NCBI GenBank assembly: GCA_016926185.1
Contig: JAFGPD010000027.1
Span: 1-40,759, forward strand
Direction of reading: 5' to 3'
DNA from: Candidatus Woesebacteria bacterium
GTDB lineage: Bacteria; Patescibacteriota; Microgenomatia; UBA8517
Length of the DNA: 40,759 bases
Part shown: in pieces, positions 1-7,729 of the stretch
Position numbering within the stretch: position 1 is the stretch's first letter
Layout: every line of letters starts with the position of its first letter
The notes under the pieces: model-generated
Database searches by the model: none
What the model was told of the DNA's origin: nothing
What the model saw: the letters and a program-made list of their open reading frames with translations, nothing else
Position numbers and translations under genes: made by a program

Positions 1-72
1 CACAATTCACTTTTGAACAAAGAAGATAGTCTCTATAAGTATCTTTGGGATCTTCAAACAGCACAGATCTGA
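1..72 (+). CDS. C-terminal end of an unidentified upstream gene (partial)
   Basis: Frame 1 is open from the window edge to a TGA at 70-72 and would encode the last 23 residues of a protein ending in DLQTAQI. The other two + frames are closed. The gene end lies just before the promoter at 87-115, as expected for an upstream gene. It does not look like the C-terminus of ribosomal protein S10, which usually precedes rplC. A minus-strand frame is also open through 1-137, but it has no ATG and only one late GTG start, so I prefer the + reading. The product cannot be identified. Confidence 0.3.
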   Translation, partial: HNSLLNKEDSLYKYLWDLQTAQI

Positions 73-86
73 CATCATTTGTTTTC

Positions 87-115
87 TTGCCTCTGAAAGC
101 TTCATTTGGTATAAT
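87..115 (+). promoter_or_regulatory. Promoter of the ribosomal-protein operon
   Basis: A -35 box TTGCCT (87-92) and a perfect -10 box TATAAT (110-115) are separated by 17 nt, the ideal sigma-70-type spacing. Transcription should start near 122, giving a leader of about 220 nt before rplC. It is the best promoter seen ahead of the ribosomal block. Confidence 0.7.
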
Positions 116-121
116 TACGTC

Positions 122-177
122 CGTGGAGGTGGTTCGTCAAACATAGCCTCGAAAAGTACTTTTCTGGAAGGGTTATT
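122..177 (+). promoter_or_regulatory. Structured 5' leader upstream of rplC
   Basis: The leader RNA can form two hairpins before the terminator. The first pairs GAGG (126-129) with CCTC (147-150) around a 17-nt loop ending in AACATAG. The second is the 14-nt palindrome GAAAAGTACTTTTC at 151-164. Together with the terminator at 178-201 this resembles an attenuation leader, such as those that control ribosomal-protein operons. The ligand is unknown. The rest of the leader (202-344) shows no gene or clear structure. Confidence 0.45.
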
Positions 178-201
178 GGTGCCTTCTGGCACCTTTTTTT
201 T
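178..201 (+). terminator. Intrinsic terminator or attenuator before rplC
   Basis: The perfect 6-bp stem GGTGCC (178-183) and GGCACC (188-193) has the loop TTCT and is followed directly by eight T residues (194-201). It lies downstream of the promoter at 87-115 and 143 nt before the rplC start, so it would stop the operon transcript unless read through or remodelled. Confidence 0.8.
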
Positions 202-344
202 GGTCTCTTTTTAGTTTTTTAAATAAATGACCAAACCCTGCAAATAACGCTCCTTGAGCCGTGTATGAATAATACAAAAAAGGCGAAAGGTAAGTTGAAG
301 AGGGTGATGGATTAAAACTGCCTTGATGAAAATACAAAATAAAA

Positions 345-1106
345 ATGATCGATACAATTTTGGGTACGAAAAAGAAAATGAGCCAGACATTTGTCGGCGA
401 AACAAGAATACCTGTTACTTTAGTGCAGGCTGGGCCTTGTGTTGTAACTTCAATAAAGGATAAAGACCGCGATGGTTATTGGGCCGTGCAAATTGCGTAC
501 GGACAAAAGAAGCTGAAAAATATTAACAAGCCTCTTATGGGTCATTTAAAAGGTGCCATAGAAAAATCAAAAATCATAGATCAAAAATCAAAAGTGGCGC
601 CTAGCTTTATACGGGAGGTAAGACTTGAAGAAAAACCTGAGTTAAAGGTTGGCGATATAGTAAAAATATCAGATATTTTTACTCCTGGCGATGTTGTTCA
701 AGTTACCGGGATTGGAAAAGGGAAAGGTTTTCAAGGTGTTGTGAAGCGATGGGGTTTTGCCACCAGTGGACGAAGTCATGGTGAACACAGAAGAAGAAGG
801 GCTCCAGGATCGATCGGTCAGGGAACGGATCCGGGGAGGGTCCATAAAGGTAAAAAAATGCCAGGGCGAATGGGAGGATCGAAAATAACGATAAAAAATC
901 TTAAAATTGTCAAAGTTGATGAAGAAAATAATTTGCTTATGATCTCTGGATCGATTCCGGGATCTGTTAATAGTTTTATAGTTATAGCAAAAACAGCTGA
1001 AGGAAAAAGATCGGATCTTGAGAAAGAGGTAGAAGTAGCACCTGAGAAAGGAACTGATGCCCCCAATGAAGAAACAGAAAACACTGAAACCCAAAAGCAA
1101 GAATAA
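345..1106 (+). CDS. rplC: 50S ribosomal protein L3 (uL3)
   Basis: L3 is an early-assembly protein that binds 23S rRNA near the peptidyl-transferase centre. The N-terminus has the L3 pattern (ILGTKKKMSQTF, then PVTLVQAGPCVV). The central signature is at about residues 125-185, with GKGKGFQGVVKRWGF, a basic loop and PGRMGG. At 253 residues it is longer than the usual 205-220, because of an acidic Glu/Thr-rich tail after about residue 220. The ATG at 345 has no Shine-Dalgarno sequence; it gives the conserved L3 start and no better start is available. It opens the operon, 9 nt before rplD. Confidence 0.97.
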   Translation: MIDTILGTKKKMSQTFVGETRIPVTLVQAGPCVVTSIKDKDRDGYWAVQIAYGQKKLKNINKPLMGHLKGAIEKSKIIDQKSKVAPSFIREVRLEEKPELKVGDIVKISDIFTPGDVVQVTGIGKGKGFQGVVKRWGFATSGRSHGEHRRRRAPGSIGQGTDPGRVHKGKKMPGRMGGSKITIKNLKIVKVDEENNLLMISGSIPGSVNSFIVIAKTAEGKRSDLEKEVEVAPEKGTDAPNEETENTETQKQE

Positions 1107-1115
1107 AAAAGTAAA

Positions 1116-1781
1116 ATGACTAAACTTAGTGTATATACAGTTAAAGGAACAAAGATAAAAGAGGGTATTAATTTACCTGAAAAATATATTGAGCAAAAAA
1201 ATATTTTTTTGTTAGCCCAAGCAATCAGGGTATATGAAAACAGACTACATGCTAAAAATGCAAGAACGAAAAGAAGGGGGGAAGTAAAGGCGTCGACCAG
1301 AAAGATCTATGCCCAAAAGGGTACAGGCCAAGCAAGACATGGTGCCCTTTCTGCACCGATATTTGTCGGTGGCGGTAAAGCTCATGGGCCTGATGGTAAG
1401 AGCAGGTCTTTACAGTTGTCAAAAAAAATGTCACAAAAAGCTCTTGCGGTATCATTATCACTTAAGGTTAAGGACGATCTTTTGCTGGTGGTTGACGGTC
1501 TGGAAAGTTTAAAAAAGACAAAGGAAGCGGCGGATCTTTTGAAGAAGTTGCTAAAAACAATTAATAAAAATAAGTGTGAAAATGTTTGCATTGCTGTTTC
1601 TGATGCAAACAAAAAAGTCTCAATGTATTTGATAAATATTAAGGGACTAAAAGTTGAACGTTTTTCTGACCTGAATGCCTATAAGGTATTTCAGGCTGAT
1701 GTTCTTATTGTAGACAAACAAGCTTTTTCGGAAAAACAAAATAAAAATATTGACGAAAAGAAAAAGGTTCAAAAAAAATAA
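1116..1781 (+). CDS. rplD: 50S ribosomal protein L4 (uL4)
   Basis: L4 lines the nascent-peptide exit tunnel with its extended loop. That loop is visible at about residues 45-95: ARTKRRGEVKAS, then QKGTGQARHGALSAPIFVGGGKAHGP. The globular part follows. The last 25 or so residues form a Lys/Asn-rich tail beyond the usual fold. The order after rplC and before rplW is the classic S10-operon order. In some bacteria L4 also autoregulates this operon through its leader, which is relevant to the structured leader upstream, though no L4 site can be shown here. Confidence 0.96.
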   Translation: MTKLSVYTVKGTKIKEGINLPEKYIEQKNIFLLAQAIRVYENRLHAKNARTKRRGEVKASTRKIYAQKGTGQARHGALSAPIFVGGGKAHGPDGKSRSLQLSKKMSQKALAVSLSLKVKDDLLLVVDGLESLKKTKEAADLLKKLLKTINKNKCENVCIAVSDANKKVSMYLINIKGLKVERFSDLNAYKVFQADVLIVDKQAFSEKQNKNIDEKKKVQKK

Positions 1782-1784
1782 TCA

Positions 1785-2063
1785 ATGAAAAAGATAATAC
1801 CAATTTTAACTGAGAAAACTTTAAACGAAGCAAAAGAGGGAAGATATGCCTTCTGGGTGGATAACTCATGGAATAAGTACAAAATTTCAGAGGCGATCTC
1901 TAAACTTTACAGTGTCGACATTAAAAGTGTTAGAACAGTTAATTACAAAAAGTTGCAAAAAAGAAATTACATGGGACGATATAAAAAAATTCCCTCAAGA
2001 AAAAAAGCTTTAGTTACCCTTAAAGGAAAAGGGAAGATAGATATTTTTGAATCAAAAAGTTAA
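1785..2063 (+). CDS. rplW: 50S ribosomal protein L23 (uL23)
   Basis: L23 sits at the tunnel exit and docks trigger factor and the signal recognition particle. The N-terminal [20 protein letters not shown] matches the family start (P-x-x-T-E-K, then Y-x-F-x-V). [13 protein letters not shown] and the basic [14 protein letters not shown] loop follow. Its 92 residues are normal for bacteria. It starts 3 nt after the rplD stop and ends 2 nt before rplB, so translation is probably coupled. Confidence 0.95.
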   Translation: MKKIIPILTEKTLNEAKEGRYAFWVDNSWNKYKISEAISKLYSVDIKSVRTVNYKKLQKRNYMGRYKKIPSRKKALVTLKGKGKIDIFESKS

Positions 2064-2065
2064 AC

Positions 2066-2830
2066 ATGTCAAAACTTAAAAGGATATTACCAAAAAAATC
2101 AGGAAGATCACATGGTACAATTAGTGTCCGTCATCAGGGTGGAAGGAAGAAACGATTTATTAGAGAAGTTGACTTTAAAAGGGATAAAAGAGGTATATGG
2201 GCAATTGTTGAGTCTATAGAATATGATCCCAACAGGAATGCTAATATAGCACTTCTAGTTTACAAGGATGGGGAAAGAAGGTATATTCTTTCAACAGAAA
2301 AACTAAAAGAAGGAGACAAAGTTATTTCGTCTGAGACAGCACCGCTTAATTCAGGAAATGCCCTTCCTTTGAATAAGATTCCTGCTGGAACACAGATACA
2401 CAACGTTGAGATAACACCTGGCAAAGGAGGTCAGATAGTGAAATCTGCGGGATCAGTTGCATTGACCCAGGGGAAGGAAGATGACTTCGTTTTAGTTAAG
2501 CTTCCCTCGGGAGAGATAAGAAGAGTAAAAGGTGAGTGTTATGCAACGATCGGTCAGGTTGGGAATGCTGAACTAGCCTCAGAAAGGATTGGAAGTGCAG
2601 GAAGAAAAAGGAGAATGGGGATAAGGCCATCGGTTAGGGGTACAGCACAGCATCCGGGGTCCCATCCTCACGGAGGAGGAGAGGGAAGAAGCGGGGTTGG
2701 TCTTAAGTATCCAAAGACCCCCTACGGAAAACCTGCTGTAGGTAAAACCAGGAAAAAGAAAAAGTACTCAGATAAATATATTGTGAAGGGTCGAAAGAAA
2801 GGCTCTCACGCAAGAAATAAGTATAATTAA
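2066..2830 (+). CDS. rplB: 50S ribosomal protein L2 (uL2)
   Basis: L2 is a core 23S rRNA-binding protein needed for subunit joining and peptidyl transfer. The protein carries [20 protein letters not shown] near the N-terminus and the highly conserved C-terminal segment with [20 protein letters not shown] (a variant of the usual [14 protein letters not shown]). The usual VMNPVDHPHGG appears here as [12 protein letters not shown], a noticeable departure around the essential His, which is kept. At 254 residues it is slightly shorter than the typical 275 because the N-terminus is short. It is flanked by 2-nt gaps. Confidence 0.96.
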   Translation: MSKLKRILPKKSGRSHGTISVRHQGGRKKRFIREVDFKRDKRGIWAIVESIEYDPNRNANIALLVYKDGERRYILSTEKLKEGDKVISSETAPLNSGNALPLNKIPAGTQIHNVEITPGKGGQIVKSAGSVALTQGKEDDFVLVKLPSGEIRRVKGECYATIGQVGNAELASERIGSAGRKRRMGIRPSVRGTAQHPGSHPHGGGEGRSGVGLKYPKTPYGKPAVGKTRKKKKYSDKYIVKGRKKGSHARNKYN

Positions 2831-2832
2831 AC

Positions 2833-3114
2833 ATGTCAAGATCAAGTAAAAAAGGACCATATGTAGATGAGAGGCTTTTAAAGAGAGCCAAAGAAGGTAA
2901 AGGGGAAAAGGGAAAAGCTATAAAAACATGGGCAAGAGAAAGTCAGATCGCCCCTGAATTTGTAGGTAAGTATTTTAAGGTTCATAACGGTAAGAACTTT
3001 ATTGAGGTCTTTGTGACCGAGGATATGGTGGGTCACAGGTTAGGAGAGTTTGCACCGACGAGAACTTTCAGAGGTCATGGTCAGGTTGTGAAGAGAATCA
3101 TAGAAAAGACTTAA
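2833..3114 (+). CDS. rpsS: 30S ribosomal protein S19 (uS19)
   Basis: S19 is in the 30S head and contacts the A-site finger and S13. Visible hallmarks are [15 protein letters not shown] at the N-terminus, then [30 protein letters not shown] with the typical I-x-P and V-x-N-G motifs, and the C-terminal [16 protein letters not shown]. Its 93 residues are standard. It sits between rplB and rplV as in nearly all bacteria. Confidence 0.97.
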   Translation: MSRSSKKGPYVDERLLKRAKEGKGEKGKAIKTWARESQIAPEFVGKYFKVHNGKNFIEVFVTEDMVGHRLGEFAPTRTFRGHGQVVKRIIEKT

Positions 3115-3131
3115 AAAGTAAAAATATACTT

Positions 3132-3680
3132 ATGAAAATTATAGCAACACAGAAATATTTTAGAATGACACCTCGAAAGCTGAGGTTGGTTGCGTCTATT
3201 GCAAAAAAGATGGAACCTGAGGAGGCTATTGCGAAATTACCTTTTCTCAAAAAAAGAGCAAAGGAACCAATAATAAAAGTTATCAAAACAGCTCTTGCCA
3301 ACGGAAAAGTTAAGGGTTTTACTCCAGACCAGTTGGAATTTGATGAGATCCAAATTTGTGAAGGACCAAGACTTAAAAGAGGAAGAGCAGTTTCCAGAGG
3401 ACGCTGGCATCCTTACCAAAGAAAGATGAGTCATATAAGAATTGTTTTAAAAACAAAAGAAGGTTCGGATAAAAAGACTGGAAAGCAGAAAAAAACAGTT
3501 GGTACTGAAAAAGTTGTTAAAGAGAAAACAAAAAAGATTAGTTTAGATCAGATCAGCAAACTGCGTTCAAATAAAGGTGAAGGCAAACAAAAAGCTGATA
3601 AAGAAATCGCAAAAGGTCAACAGAAAACAGCCAGAGAAACTATAAAAGACAGAAAGTCTGTTAGGACAACACATAAATAA
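3132..3680 (+). CDS. rplV: 50S ribosomal protein L22 (uL22) with a long basic C-terminal extension
   Basis: L22 spans the 50S subunit and contributes to the exit-tunnel constriction. The conserved fold covers about residues 1-110: RMTPRKLRLVA at the start and LKRGRAVSRGRWHPYQRKMSHIRIVL for the tunnel hairpin and C-terminal strand. Beyond that a tail of about 70 residues rich in Lys, Gln, Thr and Glu brings the length to 182, against about 110 in most bacteria. The tail is low-complexity and probably disordered. The gene stops 1 nt before rpsC. Confidence 0.95.
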   Translation: MKIIATQKYFRMTPRKLRLVASIAKKMEPEEAIAKLPFLKKRAKEPIIKVIKTALANGKVKGFTPDQLEFDEIQICEGPRLKRGRAVSRGRWHPYQRKMSHIRIVLKTKEGSDKKTGKQKKTVGTEKVVKEKTKKISLDQISKLRSNKGEGKQKADKEIAKGQQKTARETIKDRKSVRTTHK

Positions 3681-3681
3681 T

Positions 3682-4338
3682 ATGGGACAAAAAGTAAACC
3701 CGACAGGTTTTAGAGTGGGTACATATAAACCTTGGAAATCAAGGTGGTTTGCTGATGATAAAAAATATGAAGATTATCTGATAGAAGATATCAAGATCAG
3801 GGATTTTCTAAAAGAGAAACTTAAAATTGCTGGAATTACTAAGGTAGAGATCGAAAGGTTGCCCAAAAGTATTGTGATCATTATGACAGTTTCCAGGCCT
3901 GGCGTGGTCATAGGAAGGGGCGGTTCAGGAATTGAGCAGATAAAAGAAGATATTTTAGGTATTATTAAAAAAATCCGAGGCGGAGATGTTGATAATGTAC
4001 AAATAGACCCTAGAGTGGTAGAATTAAAAAACCCCGAACTATCGGCAAAATTAGTAGCTGATAGGATTGTGAACAATCTTGAGCGAAGAATGCCTCACAG
4101 GAGAGTGATAACAAGAGCAATAGACAGGGTTATGCAGTCAGGAGCAAAGGGTGTAAAGATAATCCTTTCGGGCAGGATCGCTGGTGCAGATATTGCAAGA
4201 AAAGAAAAATACCATCAGGGTTCGATACCTATTCAGACGTTGAGAAAGAACGTTGATTATGCTCAAGTCCCTGCTCTTTTAAAAAGAGGTTATGTGGGCG
4301 TGAAGGTTTTTATTCATAAGGATTATGAGGAGGAATAA
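3682..4338 (+). CDS. rpsC: 30S ribosomal protein S3 (uS3)
   Basis: S3 forms part of the mRNA entry channel. The N-terminus GQKVNPTGFRVG is diagnostic. The type-II KH domain lies at about residues 60-100, with the nucleic-acid loop VIGRGGSGIEQIK. The C-terminal domain has RRVITRAIDRVMQSGAKGVKI and the SGRIAGADIARKE motif. Its 218 residues are normal. The end of the gene contains GAGGAGGA, which serves as the Shine-Dalgarno sequence of rplP and starts 1 nt later. Confidence 0.97.
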   Translation: MGQKVNPTGFRVGTYKPWKSRWFADDKKYEDYLIEDIKIRDFLKEKLKIAGITKVEIERLPKSIVIIMTVSRPGVVIGRGGSGIEQIKEDILGIIKKIRGGDVDNVQIDPRVVELKNPELSAKLVADRIVNNLERRMPHRRVITRAIDRVMQSGAKGVKIILSGRIAGADIARKEKYHQGSIPIQTLRKNVDYAQVPALLKRGYVGVKVFIHKDYEEE

Positions 4339-4749
4339 ATGTTAGAACCTAAAAGAAAAAAGTACAGAAAAAGCTTTCGAGGTAGAATGAAAGGTAAGGC
4401 TTATCGGGGAAGTGATCTTGCCTTTGGTGATTATGGAATAAAATCTATAGGCAGAGGTTGGCTTTCCGGCAGACAAATTGAGGCAGCAAGAAGAGCAATA
4501 ACACACGCTATAAAAAGGGGCGGTAAAGTATGGATCAGAGTTTTTCCAAGCAAGCCTGTCACTGCCAGACCGGCAGGACAAAGGATGGGTAGCGGTAAGG
4601 GTGATATTAGTCATCATGTGGCTGTGGTGAAACCCGGATTGGTTCTTTTTGAGGTTGCAGGAGTTGAGGAAGATGTAGTTGACAACGCTTTTAGCAGAGC
4701 AATGGCAAAGTTACCATTTAAGTCAAAGATAGTAAAAAGAGAAGCATAA
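4339..4749 (+). CDS. rplP: 50S ribosomal protein L16 (uL16)
   Basis: L16 organises the A-site tRNA elbow region of the 50S subunit. The sequence starts [24 protein letters not shown], broken here by the usual basic residues, then [39 protein letters not shown] and [11 protein letters not shown], all family signatures. Its 136 residues are standard. It has one of the few clear Shine-Dalgarno sequences in this block (GAGGAGGA at the end of rpsC), which supports the ATG at 4339. Confidence 0.97.
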   Translation: MLEPKRKKYRKSFRGRMKGKAYRGSDLAFGDYGIKSIGRGWLSGRQIEAARRAITHAIKRGGKVWIRVFPSKPVTARPAGQRMGSGKGDISHHVAVVKPGLVLFEVAGVEEDVVDNAFSRAMAKLPFKSKIVKREA

Positions 4750-4750
4750 A

Positions 4751-4972
4751 ATGAAGAGAAAAGAATTAAAAAATCTAAACGATAAGACGGCAAGTCAATT
4801 GAAGGAAAAAGCTGGCAAAGATAAACAAAAACTTAGAGAATTGATGGCGGAGTTTTATGGGAAAGGTGATAAGAATCCTGAAAATATAAGACAGCTTAAA
4901 AAAGATATTGCCCAGACATTGACAATACTTAGACAAAAAGAGATCCAGGAAAAATATAATCAAGCAAAATAA
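4751..4972 (+). CDS. rpmC: 50S ribosomal protein L29 (uL29)
   Basis: This is a 73-residue two-helix protein rich in Lys, Glu and Gln, lying between rplP and rpsQ, where L29 is found in almost all bacteria. The N-terminal MKRKELKNLNDKTASQLKEK and C-terminal LKKDIAQTLTILRQKEIQ fit the L29 helical hairpin. In E. coli, L29 is at the tunnel exit beside L23. Sequence identity alone is weak, so gene order carries much of the call. Confidence 0.88.
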   Translation: MKRKELKNLNDKTASQLKEKAGKDKQKLRELMAEFYGKGDKNPENIRQLKKDIAQTLTILRQKEIQEKYNQAK

Positions 4973-4984
4973 ATCAAAAAATAA

Positions 4985-5293
4985 ATGAAAATACACGAAG
5001 GAAAAGTTGTAGGAAAAAAGATGGAAAAAACGGCAACGGTTGAGGTTGTGAGAGTAGTCATGCATCCTGTATACAAAAAAAGGTATAAAAGAAGAAAAAT
5101 ATATCATGTTCATGATGAATTAGGTTCACAGATCGGTCAGAAAGTGATATTTGTTGACTGTAAACCAGTCAGCAAACTTAAAAGATGGAAGGTGATAGAA
5201 ATTGTAGGAAAGGATAAAGCTGATTCTAATGAAAAATCAAAAGTTGCTAAAGGTAATAAAAAGACAACAAAAACAAAGGGTTCAAAGAAATGA
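4985..5293 (+). CDS. rpsQ: 30S ribosomal protein S17 (uS17)
   Basis: S17 is a primary 16S rRNA binder with an OB-fold. GKVVGKKMEKTATVEVVR at the start and HPVYKKRYKRRKIYHVHDE in the middle match the family (G-x-V-x-S-x-K-M-x-K-T, then the Y-K-K basic strand). Its 102 residues include a Lys/Thr-rich tail of about 25 residues after the usual VIEIV end. Its last four bases overlap the start of rplN (ATGA), so translation is coupled. Confidence 0.94.
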   Translation: MKIHEGKVVGKKMEKTATVEVVRVVMHPVYKKRYKRRKIYHVHDELGSQIGQKVIFVDCKPVSKLKRWKVIEIVGKDKADSNEKSKVAKGNKKTTKTKGSKK

Positions 5294-5655
5294 TACAACT
5301 GAGAAGTATATTAAAACCTGCTGATAATTCGGGTGCCAAAAAACTCGCTGTGATTGGAGTGCCGGGGAGACTTGGTAAAAAAGCGACTGTCGGAGACGTC
5401 ATTAATTGTGTGGTTCATGGTGCTGATCCTAATGGTAGCGTTAAAAACAGGGAAAAAGTTAAAGTGTTGGTTGTACGAACCAGAAAGGAAGTTAAAAGAA
5501 ACGATGGCAGTTATGTACGTTTTGATGACAATGCTGGAGTTATTATCGATAAATATGGTTTACCTGTAGGAACGAGGATACTTGGACCGATAGCCAGAGA
5601 GGTAAGAGATAAAGGTTATACGAAGATCGCGTCACTTGCGCGCGAGGTTATATAA
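5290..5655 (+). CDS. rplN: 50S ribosomal protein L14 (uL14)
   Basis: L14 bridges the subunits through 16S rRNA helix 14. The signature MIQLRSILKPADNSGAKKLAVIGV matches the near-universal L14 start (with ADNSGA), and FDDNAGVIID plus GTRILGPIAREVRDKGYTKIASLAREVI closes the protein as expected. It has the standard length of 121 residues. The start overlaps the rpsQ stop by 4 nt. Confidence 0.97.
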   Translation: MIQLRSILKPADNSGAKKLAVIGVPGRLGKKATVGDVINCVVHGADPNGSVKNREKVKVLVVRTRKEVKRNDGSYVRFDDNAGVIIDKYGLPVGTRILGPIAREVRDKGYTKIASLAREVI

Positions 5656-5657
5656 AT

Positions 5658-5981
5658 ATGCTGAAATTTAAAAAAGGAGACAAGATACAGGTTACACAGG
5701 GTAAAGATAGAGGACGTAAGGGTACTATTGAGGCTGTTTTAACGAAAAAGAATGCTGTTTTAGTGCAGGGTTTAAACATGTACAAAAAGCATGTAAAGGG
5801 TTATCAGGGGCAAAAGGGTGGTGTATATGATGTTCCAAGACCTTTGGCTTTTTCAAAAGTTGCCCTGATTTGCCCAAACTGTAAAAAGATTACAAGGATA
5901 GGTTTTGAAAAAGCCGGTGAGGAAAAGGTAAGAATATGCAGAAAATGCAACCGGGAGATCAAGAAAGTTAAAGAAAAGTAA
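5658..5981 (+). CDS. rplX: 50S ribosomal protein L24 (uL24), zinc-ribbon form
   Basis: L24 starts 50S assembly. The N-terminal KOW motif is clear (KKGDKIQVTQGKDRGRKGTI), followed by GLNMYKKHVK. The C-terminal half has two Cys pairs, CPNC and CRKC, spaced like a zinc ribbon, which occurs in many bacterial L24 proteins. Its 107 residues are normal. The gene is 2 nt after rplN and 1 nt before rplE. Confidence 0.96.
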   Translation: MLKFKKGDKIQVTQGKDRGRKGTIEAVLTKKNAVLVQGLNMYKKHVKGYQGQKGGVYDVPRPLAFSKVALICPNCKKITRIGFEKAGEEKVRICRKCNREIKKVKEK

Positions 5982-5982
5982 A

Positions 5983-6537
5983 ATGAGCAGATTGCAAGAA
6001 AAATACTACAGCGAGGTCACCAAAAAACTTTCAAAAAGTTTTGGTATTAAAAATATGTTAGCCTTGCCAAAGATAGAGAAAGTGGTAGTCAATATGGGAA
6101 TAGGTGAAGCGACCAAGAACAAAGAGCTTTTAGAGGAAGCAAGGACTGATATGGCAAAATTCACAGGACAACTTCCGAGTATAAGACTAGCAAGAGTATC
6201 CGTTGCAAGCTTTGGTTTAAGGAAGGGATCTCCGGTTGGTCTGAAAGTAACATTAAGAGGAAAAAGAATGTATGAATTTTTGGATAAACTATTTTCAATA
6301 GTATTGCCGAGACTCCGTGACTTTCGAGGTTTAAATAGAGACAGTTTTGATAAATACGGAAATTATACCTTAGGATTGACCGAACACACACTTTTTCCTG
6401 AGGTGCAATTAGGCAAGATCGGAAGCAGGGGTTTGGAAATAACGATCGTCACTAATACTGAGAATAAAAAACAGGCAGAAGATCTACTTGAGAACATGGG
6501 AATGCCTTTTAAAAAAAATGATCAGGAATCTAAATAA
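5983..6537 (+). CDS. rplE: 50S ribosomal protein L5 (uL5)
   Basis: L5 binds 5S rRNA and contacts the P-site tRNA. Conserved parts are NMLALPKIEKVVVNMGIGEA near residue 25, the central LRKGSPVGLKVTLRG and RLRDFRGLNRDSFDKYGNYTLGLTEHTLFPE, and EITIVTNTENKKQAEDLLENMGMPF at the end. Its 184 residues are standard. It is in its usual place between L24 and S14. Confidence 0.97.
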   Translation: MSRLQEKYYSEVTKKLSKSFGIKNMLALPKIEKVVVNMGIGEATKNKELLEEARTDMAKFTGQLPSIRLARVSVASFGLRKGSPVGLKVTLRGKRMYEFLDKLFSIVLPRLRDFRGLNRDSFDKYGNYTLGLTEHTLFPEVQLGKIGSRGLEITIVTNTENKKQAEDLLENMGMPFKKNDQESK

Positions 6538-6540
6538 AGT

Positions 6541-6726
6541 ATGGCAAGAACAGCAAAAATTGTAAGAGAGAAGAAAAATCTTAAATATAAGGTAAGATAT
6601 AGAAATCGCTGCAGACTATGCGGTAGACCGAGAGGTTACCTGAGGAAGTTTGGACTTTGCAGGCTGTGTTTTAGAGAGAGAGCTCTTAAGGGAGAGATCC
6701 CTGGAGTTAAAAAATCAAGCTGGTAG
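6541..6726 (+). CDS. rpsN: 30S ribosomal protein S14, zinc-binding short type (uS14)
   Basis: At 61 residues this is the short S14 type, with the zinc ligands C-x2-C (CRLC) and C-x2-C (CRLC) on either side of [12 protein letters not shown]. It binds the 30S head next to S3 and S10. The C-terminal [11 protein letters not shown] is the family end. The start ATG at 6541 lies 3 nt after the rplE stop. Confidence 0.96.
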   Translation: MARTAKIVREKKNLKYKVRYRNRCRLCGRPRGYLRKFGLCRLCFRERALKGEIPGVKKSSW

Positions 6727-6745
6727 GTGAAATTATTAAAATAAT

Positions 6746-7162
6746 ATGTCAGATACAAGTAAAAAAATCATAAAAAGCTATAAACAGAATAATTATCCAA
6801 TTGGTGACTTTATGATAAAGGTCAAAAATGCAGTTGCCATAAACCAGAAGGAGATAGTATATCAGCAAAATTCATTGGTTTATGAGGTTGCAAAAAAATT
6901 AAAAGACTTAGGTTTTTTCGAAAAAGTCGAGAAAAATGATGATGAAATAAAGGTTAATATAAGTTATCACAAGAAAGAACCTGTAATAATAAGTATTGAC
7001 ATCGTTTCAAGACCTGGTCTTAGGGTTTATAAAAGTGCTCAGGACCTTGCAAAGGAAAAGGGTCCGTCTGTATTCATTGTCACTACTAGCAAAGGGATTT
7101 TGTCCCATAAAGAAGCAATAAAACAGAATGTTGGCGGTGAGGTGTTAGCAGAAATTCTTTAA
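6746..7162 (+). CDS. rpsH: 30S ribosomal protein S8 (uS8)
   Basis: S8 is a primary 16S rRNA binder and in E. coli also the translational repressor of this part of the operon. IGDFMIKVKNAVAINQKEI corresponds to the S8 N-terminal helix. SRPGLRVYKS and the C-terminal VTTSKGILSHKEAIKQNVGGEVLAEI are the diagnostic segments (S-T-S-x-G-x-L and G-G-E-x-L). Its 138 residues are slightly longer than usual at the N-terminus. Confidence 0.95.
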   Translation: MSDTSKKIIKSYKQNNYPIGDFMIKVKNAVAINQKEIVYQQNSLVYEVAKKLKDLGFFEKVEKNDDEIKVNISYHKKEPVIISIDIVSRPGLRVYKSAQDLAKEKGPSVFIVTTSKGILSHKEAIKQNVGGEVLAEIL

Positions 7163-7166
7163 TAAT

Positions 7167-7724
7167 ATGAGTAGAATTGGAAAACAACCAGTAGAAAAGC
7201 CGGATTCGGTAGAGATAAATCTAGATGGTCAGACTTTAACAGTCAAAGGACCTAAAGGTGAGATAAGCAAAAAGATCCCTAGACAAATTCAGCTAAGAAT
7301 TGATGGGGGTGTGGTTGTTGTTGAAAGAAAGTCAAATACAAAACAGAATCGTGCTTTGCATGGAACATATCGTGCCCTTATACAAAATATGGTTTTGGGA
7401 GTAACTGAAGGGTGGAAGAAGGAATTAGAAATAGTCGGTACGGGTTACAGAGCAGAAGGTTCTGATAAAGAAATCATACTGACTATTGGTTTTTCTCACC
7501 CCGTAAAGATAAAGGCACCTGAAGGTGTCAGCTTTAATGTCCAAAAGACTGATATTACAGTTGAGGGTGTTGACAAGGAAAAAGTTGGTCAAACCGCGGC
7601 TAATATTAGAAAAGTCAGACCACCCGAACCATATAAAGGAAAGGGTATCAAATATAAAGATGAAGTTGTTTTGAGAAAGCCTGGGAAAGCGGCAAAAGCA
7701 GCTGGTGCAGCAGGTGCGGCATAA
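7167..7724 (+). CDS. rplF: 50S ribosomal protein L6 (uL6)
   Basis: L6 sits near the sarcin-ricin loop and the factor-binding site. MSRIGKQPVEKPDSVEI is the typical start. GTGYRAEGSDKEIILTIGFSHPV and VGQTAANIRKVRPPEPYKGKGIKY (both broken into family motifs) identify the second domain. Its 185 residues end in an Ala/Gly-rich tail not found in most homologues. Confidence 0.96.
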   Translation: MSRIGKQPVEKPDSVEINLDGQTLTVKGPKGEISKKIPRQIQLRIDGGVVVVERKSNTKQNRALHGTYRALIQNMVLGVTEGWKKELEIVGTGYRAEGSDKEIILTIGFSHPVKIKAPEGVSFNVQKTDITVEGVDKEKVGQTAANIRKVRPPEPYKGKGIKYKDEVVLRKPGKAAKAAGAAGAA

Positions 7725-7729
7725 TCAAT

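Noticed and set aside
1-137. Open minus-strand frame at the left edge
   Set aside because: It has no ATG and only one late GTG, and it faces the promoter at 87-115. A + strand gene end is more likely, though the edge leaves some doubt.
669-1100. Long antisense ORF within rplC
   Set aside because: rplC is certain; the antisense frame shows no family features.
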